Part shown: piece by piece, positions 35,505-44,299 of the stretch
Position numbering within the stretch: the first letter of the stretch is position 1
Layout of the letters: every line of letters starts with the position of its first letter
Origin: Haloarchaeobius litoreus
Lineage (GTDB): Archaea > Halobacteriota > Halobacteria > Halobacteriales > Natrialbaceae
Length of the DNA: 64,000 nucleotides
NCBI RefSeq assembly: GCF_024495425.1
Contig: NZ_JANHJR010000002.1
Span: forward strand, 620,001 to 684,000
Direction: 5' to 3'
The notes under the pieces: generated by a model
The model's database searches: none
The model's input: the letters and a program-made list of their open reading frames with translations, nothing else
Told to the model about the DNA's origin: nothing
Position numbers and translations under genes: made by a program

Positions 35505-36665
35505 GTGGCTACCCTGGTCGTCTGCGTCGACCGCACCGACGATATCGGGCGGAAGACGGGGCTGAAGACGCCGGTCGTTGGCTGGGAGGCCGTTCGGTCG
35601 CTGGTCACCGACGTGGGGCTCGCCGACCCCGAAGATTCGAGCGTCAACACGCTGCTGGAGACCCTCCGCGTCGCCCGGGACCTCCGTGACGCCGACGAGG
35701 AGACGGTCGTGGCGGTCGTCTCGGGGGCGAGCGAGTCGGTCGTCGGTGCCGACCGCGCCGTCGGCCAGCAACTCGACGGGTTGCTGGAGACCCACGACAT
35801 CGAGTCCGCGGTCGTCGTCATCGACAGCGCGGAGGACGAACGGCTCGTCCCGGTCGTCGAGTCACGACTCCGCGTCGACAGCGTCGACCGCGTCGTCGTC
35901 AGGCAGGCCCGGGACATCGAGTCGACGTACTACCTGCTGAAGCAGTTCCTCGCCGACGAGGAGCTCAGACAGACGGTGCTCGTGCCGCTGGGCGTCGCGC
36001 TCGTCGCGTTCCCGGTGCTGGCGCTCTGGCGCGGCCCCGCCGTCGGTGCGGCGACCATCACCGCCGTCGTCGGCCTGTTCCTGCTGTACAAGGGCTTCGC
36101 GGTCGACGACGTGGTGAAGGGCGTCGCCCAGCGCACACAGACCGCGCTCTACTCCGGCAACGTCTCCGTCGTCACCTACGTCGTCGCGGCGGGGCTGACG
36201 ATGGTCGGGCTGTTCGTCGGTGCGCTCGCCGTCTCGGACCTGGAGAACGCCGAGGGCGTCGTCATCCCGGCGATGCAGTTCGTCTTCGACGCCGTCCCGT
36301 GGCTGGCGATGGCGGGCGTCACCGCGAGCGTCGGCCGTCTGCTGGACGAGGCCATCGGCTCCGAGGACGTCCCACGGGCGACGATCAACATCCCGTTCCT
36401 CCTCGTGTCGGTCGGGCTGGTCGTCCGCGGCTTCGCGGCGTACTTCCTCGAACGCGCGGCGTACATCGGGTCGGTCCGCATCCCCGAACTGGCTGTCGGC
36501 GCGAGCTCGCTGGGGCCGTTCGTCCTCAGCGCTGGTGAGCGCCTCGCCTCGTACGTCGTCGCCGCGGTCCTGCTCGCGCTGGTCGGCGTCCGTGTCGCCT
36601 CCGTGCTGTCGAGCAACACCGTCGACGAGGCGGAAGCCGAGGCCGAGCTCGAACACGGTTCGTAG
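35505..36665 (+). CDS. DUF373 family membrane protein
   Basis: Protein of 386 aa. The N-terminal soluble domain (about 1-145) opens ATLVVCVDRTDDIGRKTG and contains VVAVVSGASESVVGADRAVG, the DUF373 signature. The C-terminal part has about six or seven transmembrane helices between residues 150 and 370 and an acidic tail. The family is archaeal and of unknown function; the soluble part resembles a nucleotide- or ligand-binding fold. The GTG at 35505 fits both the family start and the promoter. The diphthamide ligase gene follows after 31 nt, perhaps on the same message. Confidence 0.88.
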   Translation: MATLVVCVDRTDDIGRKTGLKTPVVGWEAVRSLVTDVGLADPEDSSVNTLLETLRVARDLRDADEETVVAVVSGASESVVGADRAVGQQLDGLLETHDIESAVVVIDSAEDERLVPVVESRLRVDSVDRVVVRQARDIESTYYLLKQFLADEELRQTVLVPLGVALVAFPVLALWRGPAVGAATITAVVGLFLLYKGFAVDDVVKGVAQRTQTALYSGNVSVVTYVVAAGLTMVGLFVGALAVSDLENAEGVVIPAMQFVFDAVPWLAMAGVTASVGRLLDEAIGSEDVPRATINIPFLLVSVGLVVRGFAAYFLERAAYIGSVRIPELAVGASSLGPFVLSAGERLASYVVAAVLLALVGVRVASVLSSNTVDEAEAEAELEHGS

Positions 36666-36696
36666 CTGGTTTACCCACCCGGGCGCTACGGAGCGT

Positions 36697-37419
36697 ATGA
36701 CCGACACCGGCTCGTGGGTGGGGCTGTTCTCCGGCGGGAAGGACTCCTCGTGGGCAGTCTACCGTGCGCTGGCGGAGGGCCTGCCCGTCTCGCACCTGCT
36801 GACGGTTCACCCCGAGGGCGACTCCTACATGTACCACGTCCCGGCGACCGAGCTCACCGCGCTGGCCGCCGAGAGCATCGGCATCGAGCACGTGAACGTC
36901 TCCCCCGACGACTTCGACGCCGCCAGCGCCGAGGACGCCGGTGCCCAGGGCGACGCCGAGCTCGAACCGCTCGAAGCGGCGCTGACCGACCTCGCGGCCG
37001 ACCTCGACGGCGGGCTGGCGGGTGTCACTGCCGGGGCCGTCGAGAGCGAGTTCCAGACCTCGCGCATCCAGGCGATGGCCGACCGGCTCGGGTGCGAGGT
37101 GTTCGCGCCGCTCTGGCAGGAGGACCCCGTCGAACTCGCCGAGGCGATGCTCGACGCCGGCTTCGAGATCACCGTCCTGCAGGTCGCCGCGCACGGGCTG
37201 GACGAGTCCTGGCTGGGGCGCACGCTGGACGGCGAGGCGTTCGCGGAGCTGCAGGAACTCCACGAGGAATACGGCGTCCACGTGCTCGGTGAGGGCGGCG
37301 AGTTCGAGACGTTCGTGACGGACGGGCCGCACATGGAGCGGGCCATCGAACTGACGTACGAGACGGTGTGGGAGGGGACGCGGGGGCACATCGAGATCAC
37401 CGATGCGCGGCTGGCGTAG
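36697..37419 (+). CDS. dph6: Diphthine-ammonia ligase, ATP-PPase family
   Basis: Enzyme of 240 aa that would perform the last step of diphthamide formation on elongation factor 2. The PP-loop is VGLFSGGKDSSWAVYRAL at the N-terminus. The family motifs GAVESEFQTSRIQAMADRLG, EVFAPLWQEDPVELAEAML and GEGGEFETFVTDGP all appear in order. The last eight codons including the stop are duplicated just behind the gene. The assignment rests on family motifs; archaeal members are also called MJ0570-type. Confidence 0.9.
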   Translation: MTDTGSWVGLFSGGKDSSWAVYRALAEGLPVSHLLTVHPEGDSYMYHVPATELTALAAESIGIEHVNVSPDDFDAASAEDAGAQGDAELEPLEAALTDLAADLDGGLAGVTAGAVESEFQTSRIQAMADRLGCEVFAPLWQEDPVELAEAMLDAGFEITVLQVAAHGLDESWLGRTLDGEAFAELQELHEEYGVHVLGEGGEFETFVTDGPHMERAIELTYETVWEGTRGHIEITDARLA

Positions 37420-37443
37420 ATCACTGATGCGCGGCTGGCGTAG
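37396..37443. repeat. 24-nt tandem duplication over the dph6 stop codon
   Basis: Two abutting units, 37396-37419 and 37420-37443, identical except for one C/T difference. Each reads ATCACCGATGCGCGGCTGGC (or the C-to-T variant) plus GTAG. The first unit is the coding end of dph6; the second restores a second in-phase stop. Length 24 keeps the frame, so readthrough would add eight residues. Confidence 0.9.
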
Positions 37444-37534
37444 TCCTTGTCCGTCCACTCCGCTGTCTGTTCGGCACAGTGTTCCGCCGACGAGTGGGGG
37501 GCCGCAGAAGTGGCGAACTGGCGGTCGTCGACGT

Positions 37535-38503
37535 TCAGTGCCCGTTCGTGATCCTCGTGTGCGCACCGATGAGCGCGCCGGCGAGGTCGAGGTTGTCGAG
37601 GTGGGTCTCCTCGTCGATGATGGAGTCGCGGATGTCGGACTCGACGATGGTCGCGGTGGGGAAGACGACCGAGTTGTCGACGTGACTGTCGACGAGTTCG
37701 GCGTCCCCCATGATGTGGACGTTCTCGCCGAGGCTGCTCCCGGAGAGCGTCGCTGATTCGGCGACGTGGTTCTCGCCGTCGAGGTACCAGGCGACGGCGT
37801 CGAGGTAGGACTCGGGCGTGCCGATGTCGAACCACGCGCCCTCGAAGGTGAAGGCGTAGGTGGGCTGGCGGGCCTGGAGCCACTGGACGAACCAGCCCGG
37901 CTCGTCCGGGTTGTTGTCGCCGGCGAGGTACTCCTCCAGCAGCCCGACGGACTCGGCGGTGAAGCCGTAGCAGGCGATGGAGACGAGCGTGCTCTTGGGG
38001 TCGTCGGGCTTCTCCTGGAAGTCGACGACGCGGTCGCCCTCGAGGTCGACGAGGCCGTAGGACTTCGCCCGCTCCTTCGAGCCGACGTCGTAGGCGGCGA
38101 TGGTCGGGGCCGCCTTCGCCTGGAAGAAGTCGATGAACTCGCTCACGTCGAAGCTGATGAGGTTGTCCCCGGCGATGACCAGCAGGTCGTCGTCGACGCC
38201 CTCGCGGTCGACGAGCTGCGCGAGCGCGCCGATGACACCGAACTTCTCGTCCTCCTCCGTGGTCTCCTCGACCGAGAGGGTCGGCTTCTCGAACTCGCTC
38301 TCCGCGAGATGTGTCTCGAACTCGCCGGCGAAGCGTTCGTTCGTGCTGACGAACACCTCGTCGACGCGGTCGTCCCGTTCGAGCTCCTCGAATATCTGGT
38401 CGATGACCGTCGAGTCACCGACCGGGAGGAACATCTTCGGCCGATGTTTCGTGATCGGCCAGAGACGCGTCGCGTACCCACCAGCAAGGACGACTGCTTT
38501 CAT
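37535..38503 (-). CDS. Sugar nucleotidyltransferase (glucose-1-phosphate type)
   Basis: Protein of 322 aa. The activation site is MKAVVLAGGYATRLWPITKH with PKMFLPVGDSTVID, the signature of NTP-transferase enzymes that make NDP-sugars. VIAGDNLISFD carries the metal-binding Asp, and FDIGTPESYLDAV closes the catalytic part. A short C-terminal left-handed beta-helix-like repeat region follows (ESATLSGSSLGENVHIMGDA). Products of such enzymes feed protein glycosylation or cell-surface polysaccharides. The nucleotide and sugar cannot be told. It is divergent from the regulator gene at 38600. Confidence 0.92.
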   Translation of the reverse strand: MKAVVLAGGYATRLWPITKHRPKMFLPVGDSTVIDQIFEELERDDRVDEVFVSTNERFAGEFETHLAESEFEKPTLSVEETTEEDEKFGVIGALAQLVDREGVDDDLLVIAGDNLISFDVSEFIDFFQAKAAPTIAAYDVGSKERAKSYGLVDLEGDRVVDFQEKPDDPKSTLVSIACYGFTAESVGLLEEYLAGDNNPDEPGWFVQWLQARQPTYAFTFEGAWFDIGTPESYLDAVAWYLDGENHVAESATLSGSSLGENVHIMGDAELVDSHVDNSVVFPTATIVESDIRDSIIDEETHLDNLDLAGALIGAHTRITNGH

Positions 38504-38570
38504 ACCCCCGGTTTCAGTAGCCGGTAGTAAGTCCTTTGTCTTTCTCGGTGACCCGTCCGCCCGAAAAGAC

Positions 38571-38577
38571 GTTTATC
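38571..38577 (+). promoter_or_regulatory. TATA box of the gene at 38600
   Basis: GTTTATC centred 26 nt before the ATG at 38600, with a purine-rich AAAAGAC before it as BRE. The spacing favours the second ATG (38600) over the one at 38591. Confidence 0.65.
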
Positions 38578-38599
38578 CGGCCGGTTCCGAATGCACGGT

Positions 38600-38890
38600 A
38601 TGCGTGAAGCAGACGAGACGACGCGACAGCGCATCACCGATCGGCTCCGGGCGGAGGCGGCCACGCCGAGCGTGCTGGCGACGGAGTTCGACGTGACTGC
38701 CGGTGCCGCGCTCCGGCACGTCGAACACATCTCGCAGTCGCTCGGGCCGACAGACGAGCAGCTGCTCGTCGCGCCGCCGGAGTGTCGGGAATGCGGGTTC
38801 ACCGACTTCGACGACCTGCTCAACCGACCGTCGCGCTGCCCCGAGTGCAAGAGCGAGTCGGTGGCCGAGCCGACGTTCACCGTCCGGTAG
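38600..38890 (+). CDS. Small predicted transcriptional regulator, HTH plus zinc ribbon
   Basis: Protein of 96 aa matching COG3357: a helix-turn-helix N-terminal half (TTRQRITDRLRAEAATPSVL, then FDVTAGAALRHVEHISQSL) joined to a zinc ribbon (ECRECGFTDFDDLLNRPSRC followed by PECKSES), with Cys pairs at both ends of the ribbon. DNA binding is likely; targets are unknown. It diverges from the nucleotidyltransferase gene with 96 nt between starts, so it could act on that gene. An ATG three codons upstream was not chosen because of the promoter spacing. Confidence 0.85.
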   Translation: MREADETTRQRITDRLRAEAATPSVLATEFDVTAGAALRHVEHISQSLGPTDEQLLVAPPECRECGFTDFDDLLNRPSRCPECKSESVAEPTFTVR

Positions 38891-39037
38891 CGCGTCCGTC
38901 GGTGTCGCGAGTGCGGTCAGAAAGGGGGGAAAGGGGGGAGTTCGAAGTGGCCGAGGCCACGACCGCAGTAGGAGAGTCAGTGCTGCGGATAAAGTTTCTT
39001 ACGGCCGACTGGTACCGGTGAGAACCGACGCAGCCGA

Positions 39038-39460
39038 TCAGAACTCGACGTTCGACGTCGAGGTCAGGTCGGCCGACCCGTCCGCGTCGACGCCGCCGAG
39101 GCCGACGAGCTCGTGGTCCTCCTCGTCGAGGTACACCGCGCCGTCGGCGACGGTCACGTCGAGCGCGTTGAGGTACGCACCTTCGCACGGTCCGTAGGTG
39201 CACAGACCGCTCTCCGACTCGAACATCGCGCCGTGGTTCGCGCAGACGAGCTCGTCGTCCCGCATCGGTGCACCCGAGCCCTTGTCGATCTTGATGTGGG
39301 TGAGGTGCTGGCAGTAGTTGAGCCAGGCGACGACCCCGTCGTCGCGGCGGTGGAGGATGGCCTCGCGCTCCTCGTCGGCGTCCAGCTCCCGGACGGTGAA
39401 CAGGAGCGTCGACTCGCTGGGCACGTCCTCGACCGGTGCGATGCGGCGTGTTTCGTCCAT
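39038..39460 (-). CDS. Rieske [2Fe-2S] domain protein
   Basis: Soluble protein of 140 aa with one Rieske domain. The cluster ligands are Cys and His in NYCQHLTHI and Cys and His in ELVCANHGAMF, giving CxH then CxxH. The two boxes lie about 20 residues apart. There is no membrane anchor, so it is not the cytochrome bc subunit. It resembles ferredoxin-like components of dioxygenases or nitrite-reductase small subunits. No oxygenase gene is adjacent; the partner is unknown. It diverges from the dehydrogenase-like gene at 39542. Confidence 0.9.
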   Translation of the reverse strand: MDETRRIAPVEDVPSESTLLFTVRELDADEEREAILHRRDDGVVAWLNYCQHLTHIKIDKGSGAPMRDDELVCANHGAMFESESGLCTYGPCEGAYLNALDVTVADGAVYLDEEDHELVGLGGVDADGSADLTSTSNVEF

Positions 39461-39541
39461 CGCACTGCTGTACCGGTGCAGCCGGTTTGAACGCCACGGT
39501 CTCCGCCGGACTTTATGCTCCCGGCGCGCGGCGTGGTATCC

Positions 39542-40597
39542 ATGAGCGAACTCCTCGTCTACGGCTCGTACGGCTACACCGGCGCACTCGTCGCGGAGAA
39601 GGCGGTCAGGGAGGGGCTGGACCCGATTCTCGCCGGTCGGTCGCGCGAGACGGTCGAGGCACAGGCCGAGGAGCTCGACTGCCGGGAGCGCGTCTTCGAG
39701 GCCGAGAACCCCGCGACCGTGGCGGACTACCTGGAGGGCGTCGACGTGGTGCTGAACTGCGCCGGTCCGTTCGTCCACACCGCGGAACCGTTCGTCGAGG
39801 CCTGTCTCACGACCGGCGTCCACTACCTCGACATCACCGGCGAGTGGCAGGTGTTCCGCGACATCGCCGAGCGGGACGAGCACGCGAGCGCGACGGGAGT
39901 GATGCTCCTTCCCGGCGTCGGATTCGACGTGGTTCCCTCGGACTGCCTCGCCGCGCACCTCCACGACCGACTCCCATCGGCGACGGAGCTATCGCTCGCC
40001 CTCGGCGGGATGGGTGGCACCTCCCGCGGGACGGCGATGACGATGGTCGAGAACATCGCCGAGGACGGCGTGGTCCGCCGCGACGGCGAGCTCGTCCGCG
40101 TACCGACCGCCCACGAGGACCGTGAGATACCGTTCAGCTACGGCGAGCGCACCGCGATGGCCATCCCCTGGGGCGACGTGGTGACCGCCTACCACTCGAC
40201 TGGCATCCCGAACGTCACGGTGTACTCCGAGACCCACCCGAAGACGGTCACCCGACTCCGACGGTTCCGGAAGCTGCTCCCGCTGCTCGGGACCACCCCC
40301 GCCCAGAAGCTCCTCAGGTGGCTCGTCGACCGACGGATCGATGGCCCCGACGAGCAGCAGCTCGACGAGGGTTCGGGCGAGCTCTGGGGTGAAGCGACCG
40401 ACGGCGAGGACCGTGTCGTCTCACGACTCAGGACACCGAACCCGTACACGCTGACCCGCGATACAGCACTCCTCACCGCGAAACGTGCACTCGACGGCGA
40501 CGCCCCTGCCGGGTTCCAGACGCCCTCGACCGCGTACGGGGCCGACCTCGTCCTCGAGGTGTCTGGTGTCGAACGCACCGACGTGGGCGGCGTTTAA
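39542..40597 (+). CDS. Saccharopine dehydrogenase-like (trans-acting enoyl reductase type) protein
   Basis: Protein of 351 aa. The Rossmann start ELLVYGSYGYTGALVAEKAV has the YGSYGYTG nucleotide-binding loop seen in saccharopine dehydrogenase-like oxidoreductases, including the trans-acting enoyl reductases of lipid synthesis. It continues with DVVLNCAGPFVHTAEPFVEA and YLDITGEWQVF. GVGFDVVPSDCLAAHLHDR and GGMGGTSRGTAMTMVEN are typical of this subgroup. A reductase acting on a lipid-like or isoprenoid chain is possible. The start at 39542 is set by the fold. It is followed by a strong hairpin. Confidence 0.85.
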   Translation: MSELLVYGSYGYTGALVAEKAVREGLDPILAGRSRETVEAQAEELDCRERVFEAENPATVADYLEGVDVVLNCAGPFVHTAEPFVEACLTTGVHYLDITGEWQVFRDIAERDEHASATGVMLLPGVGFDVVPSDCLAAHLHDRLPSATELSLALGGMGGTSRGTAMTMVENIAEDGVVRRDGELVRVPTAHEDREIPFSYGERTAMAIPWGDVVTAYHSTGIPNVTVYSETHPKTVTRLRRFRKLLPLLGTTPAQKLLRWLVDRRIDGPDEQQLDEGSGELWGEATDGEDRVVSRLRTPNPYTLTRDTALLTAKRALDGDAPAGFQTPSTAYGADLVLEVSGVERTDVGGV

Positions 40598-40639
40598 GTA
40601 CGAAGACGGTGCCAGACGCGGCGTGCTCTGATCACTCGA

Positions 40640-40680
40640 CGCGCGGCGGCCGAGGCGGGTGCGTGATGCACCGCCGCGCG
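40640..40680. terminator. GC-rich hairpin between convergent genes
   Basis: Ten-base arms CGCGCGGCGG (40640-40649) and CCGCCGCGCG (40671-40680) match perfectly, and an inner GGTGC/GCACC pair with a five-base loop competes with them. It lies in the 106-nt gap between convergent genes and may end or protect both messages. No T-run follows, so classical termination is uncertain. Confidence 0.5.
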
Positions 40681-40703
40681 AACGACCGCGTCGCCTGTTC
40701 GCC

Positions 40704-41627
40704 CTATTCCCCAGTCGAGTCGTCGGACGGCTCGTCAGCTGCCGTCTCCCCGGGTGACAGCCGTTCGCCGCCGTAGTGGCGACGCTCGACCAGCGCGTCG
40801 AACCGCCGCTGCAGCAGCGTCGTCACCGGCCCACCGCCGACGTCGATGCCGTCGACGGTGGCGACCGGCCGCAGCTCCCACGTCGTGTTCGTGAGGAACA
40901 CCTCGTCGGCCTCGCGGACCTCGCTCGGTTCGTACCGACCCTGCAGCACCGGGATGCTCTCCTCCCGTGCCAGATCGACGACGGCCGAGCGCGTGATGCC
41001 CGGCAGCAGCGGCAGGTCCGCCGTCGGCGTGTGCAGCCCGCTGTCGGTGACGAAGAACAGGTTGCTCGCCGCTCCCTCCGCGACGAAGCCGTCGCCGTCC
41101 CGGAGCAGCGCCTCGTCCGACCCGTCGACGAGCTCGTTCCGGGCGAGGATGCCGTTGAGGTAGTTGTGGGTCTTCGCCCCCGGCGGGAGCGCGTTCGCCG
41201 CCGGTTTTCGCGTCTTCGTGGTCTGGACGACGGCGTGGTCGTCCCAGACAGGGGTGCTGCCGACACCGCCCCGCGGCAGTGGCTTCACGATGACGACCAC
41301 CGTCGGGTCCACATCGGGTTGCGCCGTCAGGGTCCCGGGCTGGATGCCCCTGGTGATGGAGAGCTTGACGTAGGCGTCGGCGAGGTCGTTGGCGGCGTGC
41401 GTCTCGTCGATCCGCTCGCGGAGGTCGCCGTCGGCCAGCCCGTGGTCCAGCGAGAGCTCGTCGCAGGTCGCGGCCAGCCGGTCGAGGTGTGCGTCGAGCT
41501 CGAAGATGGAGCCACCGTAGGCCCGCATCGTCTCGAACGCGGCGTCGCCGTACTGGAAGCCGCGGTCGCGGACGTTCACGGTCGCCGATTCAGCCGGCAC
41601 GAGGTCGCCGTCTACGTGGTACTGCAT
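40704..41627 (-). CDS. pabC: Class IV aminotransferase, probable aminodeoxychorismate lyase
   Basis: PLP enzyme of 307 aa (fold type IV). The start is [20 protein letters not shown], with RGFQYGDAAFETMRAYGG. The PLP Lys is in GAKTHNYLNGILARNE, and EGAASNLFFV and LPGITRSAVVDLA bind the cofactor phosphate. It could be a branched-chain or D-amino-acid aminotransferase by sequence alone. The operon with a glutamine amidotransferase and a chorismate enzyme favours 4-amino-4-deoxychorismate lyase, which gives 4-aminobenzoate for folate/pterin cofactors. It overlaps the upstream gene by 16 nt. Confidence 0.85.
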   Translation of the reverse strand: MQYHVDGDLVPAESATVNVRDRGFQYGDAAFETMRAYGGSIFELDAHLDRLAATCDELSLDHGLADGDLRERIDETHAANDLADAYVKLSITRGIQPGTLTAQPDVDPTVVVIVKPLPRGGVGSTPVWDDHAVVQTTKTRKPAANALPPGAKTHNYLNGILARNELVDGSDEALLRDGDGFVAEGAASNLFFVTDSGLHTPTADLPLLPGITRSAVVDLAREESIPVLQGRYEPSEVREADEVFLTNTTWELRPVATVDGIDVGGGPVTTLLQRRFDALVERRHYGGERLSPGETAADEPSDDSTGE

Positions 41628-42235
41628 GTGTCGAGGAAGTTGGCAACGAGCTGTTTCCCGATCCGGAGCGAGAGCGCCTGCCCCGTCTCGCGTTCGGTCG
41701 CCTCGCCGGTGAGGATGCTCTCCGGGTGGAACTGCACGCCGATGTGGGGTCGCTCGCGGTGCCGGACCGCCATCAGCACGTCGCGTTCGTCGGCCGTGGC
41801 CGCCGTCTCGACCAGTGAGTCGGGCAGGTCGTCGCGCTCGACCGCGAGCGAGTGGTACCGCCCGACCCGGATGCGCTCCGGCAGGTCGGTGAAGATGCCG
41901 GCTCCGTCGTGCCGGACGATGGACGGCTTCCCGTGGACGACCTCGGGGGCGTTCACGACCGGTGCGCCGTTAGCGGAACAGAGCGCCTGATGGCCGAGAC
42001 AGACGCCGAGCGTCGGATACGAGAGCTCCGCGAATATCGGGATGGAGACGCCCGCCTCGGCCGGCGTCCCCGGCCCCGGCGAGACGACGATACCGTCCGG
42101 GTCGAGGTCACGGATGTCGTGCACGTCGATGGCGTCGTTCCGGCGAACGACCACCTCGTCGGCGAGTTCGCCGACGTACTGGACGAGGTTGTACGCGAAC
42201 GAGTCGTAGTTGTCGACGACGAGCACCGTCGTCAT
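41612..42235 (-). CDS. pabA: Glutamine amidotransferase of anthranilate/aminodeoxychorismate synthase
   Basis: Class I amidotransferase of 207 aa that passes ammonia from glutamine to the chorismate enzyme. It opens [20 protein letters not shown], a TrpG/PabA hallmark. The nucleophile Cys is in [11 protein letters not shown], and the His/Glu pair is in [22 protein letters not shown] is the oxyanion loop. Its start overlaps the end of the upstream pabB-like gene by 4 nt and its end overlaps pabC by 16 nt, so all three are one tightly coupled operon. TrpG and PabA cannot be separated by these motifs. Confidence 0.92.
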   Translation of the reverse strand: MTTVLVVDNYDSFAYNLVQYVGELADEVVVRRNDAIDVHDIRDLDPDGIVVSPGPGTPAEAGVSIPIFAELSYPTLGVCLGHQALCSANGAPVVNAPEVVHGKPSIVRHDGAGIFTDLPERIRVGRYHSLAVERDDLPDSLVETAATADERDVLMAVRHRERPHIGVQFHPESILTGEATERETGQALSLRIGKQLVANFLDTCSTT

Positions 42236-43770
42236 CGGTCCACCTCCTCGCCCATCGGCCGGCCCTCACTGTCCGATTGCTCCTCACCGGCGACGGCCAT
42301 CGCGGCACGGTCGCCGAGCGCGTCGTCCACGGCGGTCACGAGCGCCCGTGCCTTGTCGAGCGTCTCGGCGTACTCGCGTTCCGGAACGGAGTCGTGGACG
42401 ATGCCCGCGCCGACCCGCAGGTGGTACTCGTCGCCGTGGCGGACGAGCGTCCGGATGACGATGTTGAGCGTCGCGCGGCCGTCGAAGCCGAAGATGCCCA
42501 TGCTGCCGGTGTACGGCCCGCGACGTGTCGACTCCAGTTCGTCGATGATGGCCATCGTCCGGGGCTTGGGCGCGCCAGTGATAGTGCCGCCGGGGAAGAC
42601 CGCGGCGACGGTATCGGCGAGCGACGCGTCCGGTCGGAGTTCGCCGACGACGTTCGAGACGAGATGCATCACCTCGGCGTAGCGGTCGACGCGTCGGTAC
42701 TCGGCCACGTCGACGCTGCCGTAGCGGCACACCTTCCCGAGGTCGTTCCGCTCGAGGTCGACCAGCATCGCGTGCTCGGCCCGCTCCTTCTCGTCGGCCG
42801 TGAGGTCGGCTTCGAGGTCCCCGTCCTCGTCGTCGGTCGCGCCGCGCGGTCTGGTGCCGGCGATGGGTTCCGTCCTGACGTCGTCGCCGTCGCGCTCCAG
42901 CAGTAGCTCCGGGCTCGCGCTGACGAGGTCGATGCCGGGGAACTCGATGAGTCCCGAGTACGGTGCCGGGTTCACCTCGCGGAGAGCGTCGTAGGCCGGG
43001 ACCGGGTGGACCGCCGCTGGCGCGACGAGTCGCTGTGAGATGTTCGCCTGGAAGGTGTCGCCGTCGTGGACGTATCGCTGGACGGCCCTGACGCGGTCGG
43101 CGTAGACGTCCCGGCCGCAGTCGCTCTCGAAGGTCACGTCGTCCGCATCGACGGGCGGGTCCGGGAACGCGGGATCGCCGTCCGTCGCACGATGGGCGAG
43201 CTCGAGGGCTCGTTCGCGGCCGCACTCGAAGGCGTCGTCGGGGTCGTCGCCGACGCGGGGACACGCGGTGATTCGGAGTGTCGTCGCCGCGTCGTCGTCG
43301 AGTGGCTCGCGCCAGCTGGCCATCCGGTCGTAGACGCCGACCTGGAGCCGCGGGAGCCCCCGGTCGTCGGCTGCATCGCCGGGGAGTGACTCGAGTTCCC
43401 GGGCGATGTCGTATGAGAGCCAGCCGACGGCGCCACACGGGTACGGCACGTCGCAGCCGCCACGGACGAGTGACTCACCGTCGAGCAGGCCGTCGAGCGC
43501 GTCGAGCGACGGCGACGGGCCGTCGAGGGCGTGGGCGTCGGGGGCGGCGGTGAGCCGATCGACGGGGTCGACCGCGAAGTGGCCCCAGCCGGACTGGCCG
43601 CCGGTGGTCTCGAGGTAGGCGTCCCACTCGCCGATCCGTGCCCGCCGGTAGGCACCGAACGGATCCGCCACGGCGACGGTCACCTCGACGGGAACCCGCA
43701 CGTCGGCGGGTGTGTCGGCGGCGGTCGCGACGAACGAATCACGGTTCGTCACGACGTGGGGTGTGGTCAT
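42232..43770 (-). CDS. Chorismate-binding synthase component I (PabB/TrpE2 type)
   Basis: Protein of 512 aa of the anthranilate/aminodeoxychorismate synthase family. The C-terminal catalytic half shows [51 protein letters not shown] and [15 protein letters not shown]. In PIAGT the Ala matches TrpE, where ammonia is the nucleophile; PabB enzymes of the E. coli type have Lys there (PIKGT). The N-terminal half lacks the LLES...RYSFIG Trp-binding pattern of feedback-inhibited TrpE. The operon with pabC favours 4-aminobenzoate synthesis. The residue leaves anthranilate open, so no symbol is given. Confidence 0.9.
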   Translation of the reverse strand: MTTPHVVTNRDSFVATAADTPADVRVPVEVTVAVADPFGAYRRARIGEWDAYLETTGGQSGWGHFAVDPVDRLTAAPDAHALDGPSPSLDALDGLLDGESLVRGGCDVPYPCGAVGWLSYDIARELESLPGDAADDRGLPRLQVGVYDRMASWREPLDDDAATTLRITACPRVGDDPDDAFECGRERALELAHRATDGDPAFPDPPVDADDVTFESDCGRDVYADRVRAVQRYVHDGDTFQANISQRLVAPAAVHPVPAYDALREVNPAPYSGLIEFPGIDLVSASPELLLERDGDDVRTEPIAGTRPRGATDDEDGDLEADLTADEKERAEHAMLVDLERNDLGKVCRYGSVDVAEYRRVDRYAEVMHLVSNVVGELRPDASLADTVAAVFPGGTITGAPKPRTMAIIDELESTRRGPYTGSMGIFGFDGRATLNIVIRTLVRHGDEYHLRVGAGIVHDSVPEREYAETLDKARALVTAVDDALGDRAAMAVAGEEQSDSEGRPMGEEVDR

Positions 43771-43811
43771 GCGAGGAGGATAGCTGCGGGGGCCTAATCG
43801 TCTTCCGGTCC

Positions 43812-44273
43812 CTAGCTGCGGGCCTTCGCTCGCTTGACCCACTCCGTGACGCGGGTCTCCGAGATATCGGTCTCCGCGGCGACCGCTTCGGGGTCGGCCT
43901 CGGCGAGGTCTGCGATGGTCTCGATACCGACGGTTCCGAGTCGGTCGGCGTAGGCGGGACCGATGCCCTTGACCTCCTGCACGGGCTCGGACTCCTCCTC
44001 GTCGGCCGTTTCGGCTGTCTCGTCGGCAGCCTCGGCCGTCTGGTCAGTCGTCTCGGCCGTCTCGTCGGTTGTCTCGGCCGCCTCGTCGGTCGTCTCGGTC
44101 TCGTCGGTCGTGTGCTCCGTGGTCGAACCGCCGTCGTCACCCTCCGTCGCCGACCCGGCTGTGGCTCCGGCCCGCCGTTCCTTCTCGACCGTGACGCCGA
44201 CGTCACGGGAGGACTCCGGCTGCGACCCGTCGTCGAGTCCGAAGAGCGACTTCAACTTCTTGAGCAGTGCCAT
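43812..44273 (-). CDS. Helix-hairpin-helix protein with low-complexity linker
   Basis: Protein of 153 aa. The N-terminus [20 protein letters not shown] is a basic, amphipathic helix. The middle (about 50-95) is a Thr/Glu/Ala/Asp repeat of the type [20 protein letters not shown]. The C-terminus has HhH motifs ([20 protein letters not shown], then [17 protein letters not shown]), as in the ends of DNA-binding or ribosomal-protein-like HhH modules. It sits between aroE and the pabB-like gene with gaps of 26 and 41 nt in the same direction. DNA or RNA binding is likely; no link to aromatic synthesis is known. Confidence 0.8.
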   Translation of the reverse strand: MALLKKLKSLFGLDDGSQPESSRDVGVTVEKERRAGATAGSATEGDDGGSTTEHTTDETETTDEAAETTDETAETTDQTAEAADETAETADEEESEPVQEVKGIGPAYADRLGTVGIETIADLAEADPEAVAAETDISETRVTEWVKRAKARS

Positions 44274-44299
44274 TGGCGGTACGTAGCTGTCGGTGCCAC

